64,000 nt of DNA. It comes from Rivularia sp. MS3. GTDB taxonomy: Bacteria; Cyanobacteriota; Cyanobacteriia; Cyanobacteriales; Nostocaceae. The notes under the pieces were generated by a model that was not told the DNA's origin, made no database searches, and saw only the letters and a program-made list of their open reading frames with translations. The translations under genes and the position numbers were made by a program. The DNA is taken from positions 32,519 to 96,518 of the forward strand of contig JAHCMI010000027.1 of assembly GCA_019192545.1 (NCBI GenBank), given 5' to 3'. Below, piece by piece: positions 46,727-54,454 of this stretch (its first letter is position 1; each line of letters opens with the position of its first letter).

Positions 46727-47224
46727 AAAATCTGCGTTGCTAATTTGACCAAAGGTCTTTGACAAGGAAAAGGGAGGAGGGAAGAGCAAAGAAGGGTTTG
46801 CTGCACTTATTTATTGGATACAAGTCGCATGGGTTTACGGCAAACACGGATTGGGAGGAATCAATCACTCCTCAATGCCAAAACTTCTTCCGCTCAAACC
46901 TTTTTCTTTCTTCAACCTAACTGATAAGAGCGGTTTTATGGTGTTGCGAATCGAAAGTATAAATAGCTTCCCAATCTCCTGGAAAAGCGGGAAGAAAGTA
47001 ATTTAAATTTCCAGTAAGGAAAAAGCTATGTTGCTTATAGTGCTGATTTATTGGTAATCTAACAATTCATATCAAGTCGGCTTAAATAGAAAGTTTTTAC
47101 CCTTTTCCTCTCTCCCAAAGTTGTGAGAGATGTGCCCCCTTATGGCGCACTAAGGACGTAAGACGGAGAGAGGCTTTTATGATAAGCGTTCGACCGGACA
47201 TAATATCAATAGTTGAATCTGAAA
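46727..47224. other. Intergenic region with one inverted repeat
   Basis: No gene. 47107-47173 has 9-bp inverted ends CCTCTCTCC/GGAGAGAGG, a variant of the dispersed 'ccctctcc' repeats. The rest shows nothing recognisable. Confidence 0.45.
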
Positions 47225-48436
47225 ATGAGTTTAGACTGGATCGCCCCAGCCCGAAGAATACAGAAACTACCTGCTTACCCATTTGCTCGGTTGGATGAAT
47301 TGAAGACAAAAGCGCGGGAGCAAGGTTTAGATTTGATTGATTTGGGTATGGGGAACCCTGATGGTGCTACTCCGGAGGCTGTAATTGATGCAGCAATACA
47401 GGCTTTAAAGAATCCCGACAATCATGGTTATCCACCTTTTGAAGGGACAGCTAATTTTCGTAATGCCATTACTACTTGGTATCATCGCCGTTATGGAGTT
47501 AACTTAGATCCTGATAGTGAAGCTTTGCCGTTATTAGGTTCTAAGGAAGGATTGGGACATTTAGCATTAGCTTATGTGAATCCAGGAGATTTAGTTTTAG
47601 TACCTTCCCCATCTTATCCAGTCCATTTTCGCGGTCCTTTAATTGCTGGCGGTGAAATCCATAGTTTAATTTTGAAACCAGAAAACGATTGGTTGATTGA
47701 TTTAACTGCAATACCTGATGATATAGCCAAAAGAGCTAAAATACTTTATTTTAATTATCCTAATAACCCGACTGCTGCGACTGCACCCCGCGAATTTTTT
47801 GAAGAAATAGTCGCTTTTGCTCAAAAATATGAAATTCTGCTGGTACATGATTTGTGTTATGCAGAATTAGCGTTTGATGGCTATCAGCCTACAAGTTTAT
47901 TAGAAATTCCCGGCGCTAAAAACATTGGCGTAGAATTCCATACCATGTCTAAAACTTACAATATGGCTGGTTGGCGCGTGGGCTTTGTGGTCGGAAATCG
48001 TCACGTAATTCAAGGTTTACGAACCCTCAAAACTAATTTGGACTACGGAATATTTTCCGCATTGCAAGCGGCAGCACAAACAGCTTTGCAATTACCCGAT
48101 AGCTATTTACAGCAAGTTCAGCAACGTTATTCTCAACGCCGCGATTTCCTGATTGAGGGTTTGAGGGATTTGGGCTGGAATCTTTCTAAAACCAAGGCAA
48201 CAATGTATTTGTGGATTCCTGCTCCTGTAGGTATGAATTCCACTGATTTTGCTTTACAGTTATTACAGCAAACAGGTGTAGTCGTTACTCCTGGTAACGC
48301 TTTTGGTACTGGAGGTGAAAATTATGTTCGTATAAGTTTAATTGCAGATACCACACGCCTTGCCGAAGCTTTAAATAGATTTAAGCAAGCAGGTATTCGC
48401 GATCGCGTCAAACCGGTAATTTCTAGTTCAAAATAA
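47225..48436 (+). CDS. Class I/II aminotransferase (aspartate / LL-diaminopimelate type)
   Basis: 403 residues from ATG 47225 (upstream TTG 47213 adds four unlikely residues). Fold-type I PLP enzyme: IDLGMGNPDG, YPNNPTAATAP (Asn contacts), DLCYAELAFDG, PLP-lysine in TMSKTYNMAGWRVGF, and the C-terminal Arg in ENYVRISLI that binds the substrate carboxylate. Close in pattern to the aspartate/LL-diaminopimelate aminotransferase-like proteins of cyanobacteria. The exact amino donor cannot be told by eye. arsR starts 50 bp downstream on the same strand. Confidence 0.88.
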   Translation: MSLDWIAPARRIQKLPAYPFARLDELKTKAREQGLDLIDLGMGNPDGATPEAVIDAAIQALKNPDNHGYPPFEGTANFRNAITTWYHRRYGVNLDPDSEALPLLGSKEGLGHLALAYVNPGDLVLVPSPSYPVHFRGPLIAGGEIHSLILKPENDWLIDLTAIPDDIAKRAKILYFNYPNNPTAATAPREFFEEIVAFAQKYEILLVHDLCYAELAFDGYQPTSLLEIPGAKNIGVEFHTMSKTYNMAGWRVGFVVGNRHVIQGLRTLKTNLDYGIFSALQAAAQTALQLPDSYLQQVQQRYSQRRDFLIEGLRDLGWNLSKTKATMYLWIPAPVGMNSTDFALQLLQQTGVVVTPGNAFGTGGENYVRISLIADTTRLAEALNRFKQAGIRDRVKPVISSSK

Positions 48437-48486
48437 ATATAGCTAATTCTAATTTGTCTTATAAATCGGCAAAAGCCATCTCTATT

Positions 48487-48798
48487 ATGGTTCCAAATAT
48501 TATTACTTCAGGCTTTCATGCTTTATCAGAACCCTTACGGATTAAAGTATTACAATTACTAAAAACCCGTGAAATCTGTGTTTGCGATTTGTGCGAGACA
48601 TTGGATGTCAGTCAATCCAAGCTATCTTTTCATCTGAAAACTCTCAAGGAAGCAAATTTGGTTTGCGCTCGTCAAGAAGGACGTTGGATTTATTACAGCT
48701 TAAATCAGTCGCAATTTGAGGCATTGCAGCAACATTTAACTGAATACAGTCAACTTAATACAATAATACCTGCTACATCTTGTGACAAATCTCCATAA
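48487..48798 (+). CDS. arsR: ArsR/SmtB family metalloregulator
   Basis: 103 residues from ATG 48487 (a TTG at 48454 is less likely). Winged helix with SEPLRIKVLQLLK, metal-site helix ICVCDLCETLDVSQSKLSFH (ELCVCDL-type alpha3 Cys pair for As(III)/Sb(III), plus a third Cys) and LKEANLVCARQEGRWIYYSL. It represses ars genes until arsenite binds. An ATCAA-N6-TTGAT operator sits in the promoter of the next gene, which fits autonomous control of the arsenic unit. Confidence 0.92.
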   Translation: MVPNIITSGFHALSEPLRIKVLQLLKTREICVCDLCETLDVSQSKLSFHLKTLKEANLVCARQEGRWIYYSLNQSQFEALQQHLTEYSQLNTIIPATSCDKSP

Positions 48799-48857
48799 TT
48801 TTTACTAATGTTTTCTCAATTAGTTAAGATTTTATGAATCGCAAGATACTTAAAAGC

Positions 48858-48885
48858 TTGACACATCAATTTTTTTTGATATAAC
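48858..48885 (+). promoter_or_regulatory. ArsR-type operator embedded in a sigma-70 promoter
   Basis: -35 TTGACA (48858-48863), 16-bp spacer, -10 TATAAC (48880-48885). Inside the spacer is ATCAA-TTTTTT-TTGAT (48865-48880), the inverted repeat bound by cyanobacterial ArsR/SmtB-type repressors. Bound repressor would block RNA polymerase. It drives the MIP gene and probably arsH. Confidence 0.8.
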
Positions 48886-48937
48886 CTTAGTACCTGAAGA
48901 GTGTAAAAAAATTAAGGTGCTAAGGTGCCCCAAAAAT

Positions 48938-49651
48938 ATGGAATCCAATGTCAAGCAACATTCGCGCCTATATTCATTAGGCAGGCTTTTGAAAAAAGAA
49001 ACTCTTGCAGAAGGTATTGGAACCTTTAGTTTAGTATTTGCTGGCACCGGTGCGGTAATGGTAAATAATATTACCGATGGAACGATAACGCATTTAGGCG
49101 TGAGCTTCGTATTTGGTGCCGTTGTAGCAGCAATGATTTATAGTTTGGGACATATTAGTGGTGCTCACTTCAACCCAGCAGTAACGCTGGCATTCTGGAC
49201 TAGTGGTTTTTTCTCTAGACGTTTGGTGATTCCATATATTTTGGCGCAGATAATTGGTGCGGTATTAGCTTCAACCTTGCTTTTTATTAGTCTGGGAAAG
49301 GTGGCTAATCTGGGGGCAACTTTACCTTTGAATGAGAATTGGTTGCAGTCTTTCGTTTTAGAATTAGTACTCACTTTCATTTTAATGTTTGTGATTTTTG
49401 GTTCTGGACTTGACAGACGGGCACCGGTGGGTTTTGCTGGATTAGCAATTGGTTTAACAGTAGCTGTAGAAGCTGCTTTTATGGGGCCGATTACAGGTGC
49501 AAGCATGAATCCGGCACGCTCTTTTGGGCCTGCTTTGGTTGCAGGGATTTGGCAGCATCACTGGCTGTACTGGATTGCACCAATCATGGGAGCGCAGCTA
49601 GCAGTGATTATTTATCGATATCTTTCTTGCGGATTCCGCGATCTCAAGTAA
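48938..49651 (+). CDS. MIP aquaporin-family channel (AqpS-like arsenite channel)
   Basis: 237 residues from ATG 48938. Six-helix MIP fold with both pore motifs: GAHFNPAVTLA and GASMNPARSFGPAL. N-terminal EGIGTFSLVFAGTGAVMVN is typical. The gene lies between arsR and arsH behind an ArsR operator and no arsB/acr3 is adjacent. This matches the arsR-aqpS-arsC-arsH type known from Sinorhizobium, where arsenite leaves by a channel after arsenate reduction. The substrate is inferred from context; the NPA motifs and context are seen. Confidence 0.9.
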   Translation: MESNVKQHSRLYSLGRLLKKETLAEGIGTFSLVFAGTGAVMVNNITDGTITHLGVSFVFGAVVAAMIYSLGHISGAHFNPAVTLAFWTSGFFSRRLVIPYILAQIIGAVLASTLLFISLGKVANLGATLPLNENWLQSFVLELVLTFILMFVIFGSGLDRRAPVGFAGLAIGLTVAVEAAFMGPITGASMNPARSFGPALVAGIWQHHWLYWIAPIMGAQLAVIIYRYLSCGFRDLK

Positions 49652-49690
49652 TCAATCCGTTATAATCTCAGGGTGATAATTTGGATACAT

Positions 49691-50317
49691 ATGATAGACT
49701 TTGACCACAAACCGAGAATATTGTTTTTGTACGGTTCATTGCGAGAGCGCTCTTATAGTCGTTTGTTAGCAGAAGAGGCGGCGCGGGTTATTGAAGGATT
49801 CGGTGCAGAAGTTAAGTTTTTTGATCCCCGCGAATTGCCGATTCGGGGAAGCGTCGCTGAAACACATCCTAAAGTTGAGGAATTGAGAAAATTAAGTTTG
49901 TGGTCCGAAGGGCAAGTTTGGTCATCCCCAGAAATGCACGGTAATATAACTGGTATTTTGAAAAATCAAATAGACTGGATTCCTTTGAACATGGGAGGAA
50001 TTAGACCAACTCAAGGAAGAACTTTAGCAGTAATGCAGGTAAGCGGTGGTTCGCAGTCGTTCAATGCCGTTAATTCTATGAGGATTTTAGGGCGCTGGAT
50101 GCGAATGTTTACAATTCCCAATCAATCTTCTGTTGCTAAAGCTTACCAAGAGTTTAATGAAGATGGAACTATGAAGGATTCACCTTATCGCGATCGCGTA
50201 ATTGATGTTATGGAAGAATTATATAAATTCACCATACTATTGCGTGATAAGGTTGATTATTTAACCGACCGTTATAGCGAAAGAAAGCAGAAAGCAGCAG
50301 CAGAAGCTAATAAATAA
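49691..50317 (+). CDS. arsH: ArsH, NADPH:FMN oxidoreductase of arsenic resistance
   Basis: 208 residues from ATG 49691. Flavodoxin-like fold with [13 protein letters not shown] (FMN phosphate loop), [19 protein letters not shown] and [20 protein letters not shown], the ArsH signatures. ArsH oxidises trivalent organoarsenicals and reduces quinones or metals using NADPH. It starts 39 bp after the MIP gene, so both are likely in one transcript. Confidence 0.93.
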   Translation: MIDFDHKPRILFLYGSLRERSYSRLLAEEAARVIEGFGAEVKFFDPRELPIRGSVAETHPKVEELRKLSLWSEGQVWSSPEMHGNITGILKNQIDWIPLNMGGIRPTQGRTLAVMQVSGGSQSFNAVNSMRILGRWMRMFTIPNQSSVAKAYQEFNEDGTMKDSPYRDRVIDVMEELYKFTILLRDKVDYLTDRYSERKQKAAAEANK

Positions 50318-50527
50318 TTTCTAGTCTGATATCTAATTTATCTAAAAATATAAATAGATAAGTCAGCGATACAAAATAAATCTATGTAGAGTGTGTTTTG
50401 TCAAAGGCTAACGCACCTTAAATTATGAATTAATGCACATTTACAAATTGTAGTTTTTTGATTTTATTTTTTGCTCCTAATGTGTCATTTTATTCTTTAT
50501 TATTCACTATCAATTAGGTAAAGTTCA

Positions 50528-50923
50528 ATGAAAAAAGTCATGTTTGTTTGTAAGAAAAATTCTCGTCGTTCGCAGATGGCAGAAGCATTTGCTCGTAAAT
50601 TAGGAGAAGGAAAAATTAGTGTTACCAGTTCGGGTTTAGAAGCTAGTTTTGTAGACCCCAAAACTGTAGAAATTATGTCTGAAATTGGTATGGATATCAG
50701 CAAACAGGAATCTAAAGCTTTAAGCGAATTTAATCCTGAAGATTATGATGCTGTAATTTCGTTATGCGGTTGCGGCGTTAATTTACCACCGGAATGGGTA
50801 ACCAGAGAAGTATTTGAAGATTGGCAATTAGATGACCCAGAAGGAGGCGAACTAGATACGTATAGACGCATTCGTAAAGAAGTAAAAGAAAGAGTTATTA
50901 AATTGATTGATGATTTAAGCTAG
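50528..50923 (+). CDS. arsC: Arsenate reductase, low-Mr phosphatase type
   Basis: 131 residues. P-loop C-x5-R at Cys8-Arg14 (CKKNSRRSQ), then LCGCGVNLPPEW with the redox Cys pair, and the DDP motif in WQLDDPEGGEL. This is the LMW-PTPase-like ArsC of the cyanobacterial (Synechocystis) kind, which uses glutathione/glutaredoxin. Reaction: arsenate to arsenite. It stands 210 bp after arsH, with no ArsR operator that I can see in the gap. Confidence 0.92.
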   Translation: MKKVMFVCKKNSRRSQMAEAFARKLGEGKISVTSSGLEASFVDPKTVEIMSEIGMDISKQESKALSEFNPEDYDAVISLCGCGVNLPPEWVTREVFEDWQLDDPEGGELDTYRRIRKEVKERVIKLIDDLS

Positions 50924-50991
50924 TTATAGGGTTATGACAAGGTTCAAGGTCAAAGTTTAAAGGTTTTCCTCATTTGCACCAAGGTTGAGAA

Positions 50992-51016
50992 ACCCGGTTT
51001 TTTCAAAAAACCGGGT
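50992..51016. terminator. Palindromic terminator between arsC and exchanger gene
   Basis: ACCCGGTTTTTT-c-AAAAAACCGGGT, a 12-bp perfect stem. It sits between convergent genes and shares the 'aacccggtt' core of the palindrome at 4450. Confidence 0.65.
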
Positions 51017-51057
51017 GTCTAAATTCCTATCTATGATTAAAAATATGATAGATAAAA

Positions 51058-52080
51058 CTAAACGGGTGAAATCAATAATCCAATTCCACCCAGATAAAGA
51101 AGTATAATTAAAACACTTTCAAAGCCAATGTTAGCAAAGCCGTATTTTTCGCGTTGCAGAAGTCCTAATAATAAAATTCCCGTCATCAAAATTGTTAAAG
51201 AGATAACAAAAATTTGATTGTTGGAAATAACAGCGTAAATAGAACCACTACGAAAAGCAATATCAGAAAAAGCTAATAATAGTAAATCAAAACAATTGCC
51301 GCCAATAATACCGCCTACAGCTAAAGTTAATGCTCCTTGTCGTACAGCAGCCACAGTGACTACCAGTTCTGGTAAAGAAGTTGATATTGCTGTAAATAAA
51401 CCACCAACTAAAGATTCTGACAATCCAGTTTGAACTGCAATAAAAACACCTGTTTGAGCAATTAAATAGCCAGCAAAAGCTAAAATTACGGCATAAAAGC
51501 AAAACTCTAGCCAAAGTTTTGTCAAATTGAAGTTTCCGTTATTTTCTGAAGGTTCATCTACTTGAGTTTTTTCCGTAAATCGCGGTTTCCACATTGGCTT
51601 TTTTTCTGCTTGAGAAACCAAACGCAGACCAAATACATAAGCCGCAATAATTGCCAGAGTTGCTGGATGAATTCCTGCAAAACTAACTTGTGAAGTAGAA
51701 GTTGCAAGTAAGGGAATAGTCAACAAAGACATCAACAAAGTTCCCTGTATCAAATTCGCAATAGAAGCAGCAGCATGTTCTAGATTTGCTTTACGATAAA
51801 ACATATCTGCGACTGCTAAAAATGCAGTTTGTGCAGCGATACCTCCAACTGCATTGCTAACAGCTAGTTCCGCATGACCTCCAAAAGCAGCAGTCACAGA
51901 AGTGACAATCCCTGCTAAAGAAGTGCTACCACCCAAGAAAACAGCACCAACAACAGCTTCCCCCCAACCTGTAGCATCAGCTAATCTATCGGCTACCTTA
52001 CACATTTTGGTACCAACAAAGCCAATTACAATTGCAGCAATAATAAATAAAGCAATACCAGTTGGTAAAGATTGAATCAC
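51058..52080 (-). CDS. Sodium/calcium exchanger (CaCA) family protein
   Basis: 340 residues from GTG 52080 with GGGGAA 8 bases upstream. About ten membrane helices in two inverted halves, each with a CaCA alpha repeat: GAVFLGGSTSLAGIVTSVTA and GLFTAISTSLPELVVTVAAV with GGIIGGNCFDLLLLAFSD. A hydrophilic loop (about 165-190) separates the halves. Expected role: Ca2+ (or other cation)/H+ or Na+ antiport in the inner membrane. The first repeat has SLAG where SxPE is usual, so ion choice may be altered. No clear tie to the arsenic genes. Confidence 0.87.
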   Translation of the reverse strand: MIQSLPTGIALFIIAAIVIGFVGTKMCKVADRLADATGWGEAVVGAVFLGGSTSLAGIVTSVTAAFGGHAELAVSNAVGGIAAQTAFLAVADMFYRKANLEHAAASIANLIQGTLLMSLLTIPLLATSTSQVSFAGIHPATLAIIAAYVFGLRLVSQAEKKPMWKPRFTEKTQVDEPSENNGNFNLTKLWLEFCFYAVILAFAGYLIAQTGVFIAVQTGLSESLVGGLFTAISTSLPELVVTVAAVRQGALTLAVGGIIGGNCFDLLLLAFSDIAFRSGSIYAVISNNQIFVISLTILMTGILLLGLLQREKYGFANIGFESVLIILLYLGGIGLLISPV

Positions 52081-52246
52081 TATTTATTCCCCGTACCTTC
52101 AATTTTTAATCAAAGTTTTGTCTACTCAGGTTAACAAAATAAATGAGTAAATGTATCCTCTTACTGATTCATACTTTAGACAGTTGCAATTAAAGAGAAT
52201 AGTTAATAAGTAATGGGTAATAGTGAGTTAAATTTATTAACTATTA

Positions 52247-52302
52247 ACTGCTCGCTGTTCACTGCTCACTGTTCACTGCTCACTGTTAGCTGTTCACTAC
52301 TC
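52247..52302. repeat. Tandem repeat (ctgttcactgctcact)n
   Basis: Degenerate 7-8-bp units (ctgctca, ctgttca) run up to the stop codon of the photolyase-N-like gene and provide its last codon and stop, so the C-terminus may have been trimmed by repeat spread. Confidence 0.7.
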
Positions 52303-52713
52303 AAACACATATTTTTGAGCAACTTTCCAATAACGAGAGAATCTTTTAAGGTCGATAAAGCCATCGTATTCAAAAAATGGATCGACTTCAAATATTTCTA
52401 ATTTTTTTGAACTCTCAATTTCGTCGCAAATTTTATCAAAACGTGGACTCGGGCTATCTGCTGTGACAATCGTATTTGCATTATTTTCTTTGGCAAAATC
52501 TAAAACTTCCTTAGCGACATCACCACGACGAATTACCACGGGTAACTCTAATAAGCATTCGTAAATAAAAGTGATACGCTTAAGGCTGATTTGCCATTCT
52601 TCAAGTAAAGCATCATCCCAAACCCAGATAGCGGGTGTATTCGGATATTCATCAAGCGCTGGGTTTTTAGGACTTAGACAATCGCCGTGTACCCAGATTA
52701 TTTGGTTAGACAT
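52297..52713 (-). CDS. Photolyase N-domain-like small protein
   Basis: 138 residues, one Rossmann-like alpha/beta domain: IIWVHGDCLSPKNPAL, IWVWDDALLEEW, LPVVIRRGDVAKEVLDFAKE and NTIVTADSPSPRFDKICDEI. This order (beta-1 with WVHGD, RGD..VL..FA, TADSP) matches the antenna-binding N-terminal domain of DNA photolyases, but no FAD domain follows. A matching FAD-domain protein lacking an N domain is encoded at 59084-59938. The two could form a split photolyase; this is inference. Confidence 0.7.
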   Translation of the reverse strand: MSNQIIWVHGDCLSPKNPALDEYPNTPAIWVWDDALLEEWQISLKRITFIYECLLELPVVIRRGDVAKEVLDFAKENNANTIVTADSPSPRFDKICDEIESSKKLEIFEVDPFFEYDGFIDLKRFSRYWKVAQKYVFE

Positions 52714-52815
52714 AGGATTTTAGACTTTAATTTGTGAATTAGTTAGAAGTCAATATTAGGATAGAGACAAAGCAAATGATTCACCTTGCTGATAATTGAT
52801 AACTAGTAATTAATT

Positions 52816-53494
52816 ATGAGTACCCCATCGACGATTGTTAATGTACCACCTCTAGAGAATGGCGATCGCCTTACAAGACATGAGTTTGAACGTCGCTACC
52901 GAGCCATGATACAGATTAAGAAAGCAGAATTAATTGAAGGAGTTGTTTACGTGGCTTCACCTGTACGTGCGACAAAACATGGTAGACCTCATGCTAAGAT
53001 TATTACTTGGTTGGGAACATATAGCGCAGCAAGTCCAGGAGTAGATTTACAAGATAAAGAAAACTGTACGTTTAGATGCTGATAACGAACCGCAACCAGA
53101 TGCATTACTAAGAATAGAGCCGGAAGTTGGTGGTAACTCTCGGATTACTGAAGACGATTATATCGAAGGTTCGCCAGAATTAATTGTAGAAATTGCTGCT
53201 AGCAATGCTTCTTACGATCTCAATGATAAACTCAATGCTTACCGTCGTAACGGCGTTAAGGAATATATTGTTTGGCAAATGTACGAAAATCATTTGAGTT
53301 GGTTTATTTTGAAAGAAGGTCGTTATATTCTTTTAGAAGCTGAGAAATCGGGTATAATTCGCAGCGAAGTTTTTCCCGGTTTATGGTTAGCTGTTGATGC
53401 TTTAAGAGAAGGCGATTTAGCTGAAGTTTTAACAGTTTTACAGCAAGGTTTGCAGACAAATGAACATGAAAATTTTGTTCAAACCTTACAGTAG
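52816..53494 (+). pseudogene. Uma2 family (DUF820) endonuclease-like gene, frameshifted
   Basis: The first frame (52816-53082) codes the normal Uma2 start (MSTPSTIVNV, LTRHEFERRYRAM, ELIEGVVYVASP) and then stops. The second frame (from about 53068 to 53494) continues TVRLDADNEPQPDALLRI, SPELIVEIAASNASYDL and YRRNGVKEYIVWQ, the conserved PD-(D/E)XK-like core. The shift is one extra base in the run GAAAAC near 53060-53064. A genuine disrupted gene or an A-run sequencing error would look the same. Uma2 proteins are very abundant in cyanobacteria; function unknown. Confidence 0.85.
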
Positions 53495-53541
53495 AACTAG
53501 TTAATTTAAATTAAATCAAATTAATTTTTTTCAATATTTTA

Positions 53542-53649
53542 CTAACCAACAAAACCTGTAATCAATAACGGCAGCGCTATTAAGACAAATATAATAAACA
53601 CAATCGTTCCGGGGTCAATTTTGATAGTATTTTTATCTTCTTGGCTCAT
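53542..53649 (-). CDS. 35-residue single-pass membrane protein
   Basis: ATG 53649 to TAG 53542: MSQEDKNTIKIDPGTIVFII then FVLIALPLLITGFVG. A charged N-terminus, DPG turn and one 20-residue hydrophobic helix to the C-terminus. No clear ribosome site. Codon use and membrane design support a gene. Not recognised. Confidence 0.55.
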   Translation of the reverse strand: MSQEDKNTIKIDPGTIVFIIFVLIALPLLITGFVG

Positions 53650-53731
53650 GTCACAAGTTAGGGGAGAATAACATATATAAATTCAGCTTACCTTCATAGC
53701 TGTTTATTTCTCAATCCCCCTACAGGTAGTA

Positions 53732-54094
53732 ATGTCAATCCAAGTTTACGGTATTCCTAACTGCGGTACCTGCAAAAAAGCTTTTACATGGCTGGAAAAT
53801 AACAACATCGAGTACGAATTTATTAATACCAAAGAAAATCCACCCAATAAGAATACGATTGCAAGCTGGGTCAAAAGTTTAACTGCTAAACCGATGCGAA
53901 ATACTTCAGGACAATCTTATCGCGCTTTGGGTGAGGAAAAGAAAACTTGGACTGACGAGCAATGGATAGAAGCTTTTTCTCAAGATGCTATGTTACTTAA
54001 GCGTCCGTTATTTGTCAAAGATGATAAGGCTGTTTTAGTGGGTTTTCGGGAAAAGGAAGAGGTAATTAAGGAAAAATTGCAATCAGCAGTTTGA
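53732..54094 (+). CDS. ArsC/Spx/MgsR-family glutaredoxin-like protein
   Basis: 120 residues. Thioredoxin-like fold with the redox pair C-G-T-C (Cys11 and Cys14 in IPNCGTCKKAF), RNTSGQSYRALGE and LLKRPLFV, as in the Spx/MgsR and ArsC-like reductases. Classical plasmid-type ArsC has one active-site Cys with CxxS; a CxxC form points to the Spx/MgsR-type side, so 'arsenate reductase' is not safe. It lies in the arsenic region but has its own start region. Confidence 0.85.
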   Translation: MSIQVYGIPNCGTCKKAFTWLENNNIEYEFINTKENPPNKNTIASWVKSLTAKPMRNTSGQSYRALGEEKKTWTDEQWIEAFSQDAMLLKRPLFVKDDKAVLVGFREKEEVIKEKLQSAV

Positions 54095-54179
54095 GAAACC
54101 GGGTTTCTTCTTAGCTAAGTGCAAGAATATAGCAGTTTTCACTTCAATGCAATACAGTTCAAATTCATTCTTTTCCTTC

Positions 54180-54347
54180 TCCTTGATAAGGATACTGCTG
54201 GTTATTCAGGGGTGACACCCCTGAATAACCAAAAAAATGAGGGTTTGAGGAGTGCGATCGCACTCCTGCTGATAACTTAAAATCCCTATTAATTCGTTGG
54301 GATGAGGGGTCTGACCTACTATTCGCCAACAGTATCCTTGATAAGGA
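54180..54347. repeat. Older repeat split by an insertion; 13-bp target duplication
   Basis: TCCTTGATAAGGA occurs at 54180-54192 and again at 54335-54347. Joining the outer parts restores 'cttctccttgataaggagagggg', the uninterrupted repeat seen at 15632 and 4526. The duplication therefore marks a precise insertion of the 142 bp between. Confidence 0.8.
54193..54334. mobile_element. 142-bp MITE inserted in a dispersed repeat
   Basis: Ends TACTGCTGG and CCAACAGTA are inverted at 8 of 9 positions. It carries two perfect hairpins: GGTTATTCAGGGGT-gac-ACCCCTGAATAACC (with the last pair overlapping) and AGGAGTGCGATCGCACTCCT, which includes a HIP1 octamer. No coding capacity, so it would need a transposase in trans. 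Confidence 0.75.
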
Positions 54348-54454
54348 GAGGGGTGCCCGCAGGGCGGGGTGAGGTAATAGTGTATTCGACTTAACTGAAA
54401 TTAGCTATATTCGATAGCTAACTAATAGAAACCCGGTTTGTTATTGTTTAAAAA

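Noticed and set aside
53732..54094. Calling this gene a second arsenate reductase
   Set aside because: The CGTC redox pair fits Spx/MgsR-like proteins as well or better; no ars operator nearby.
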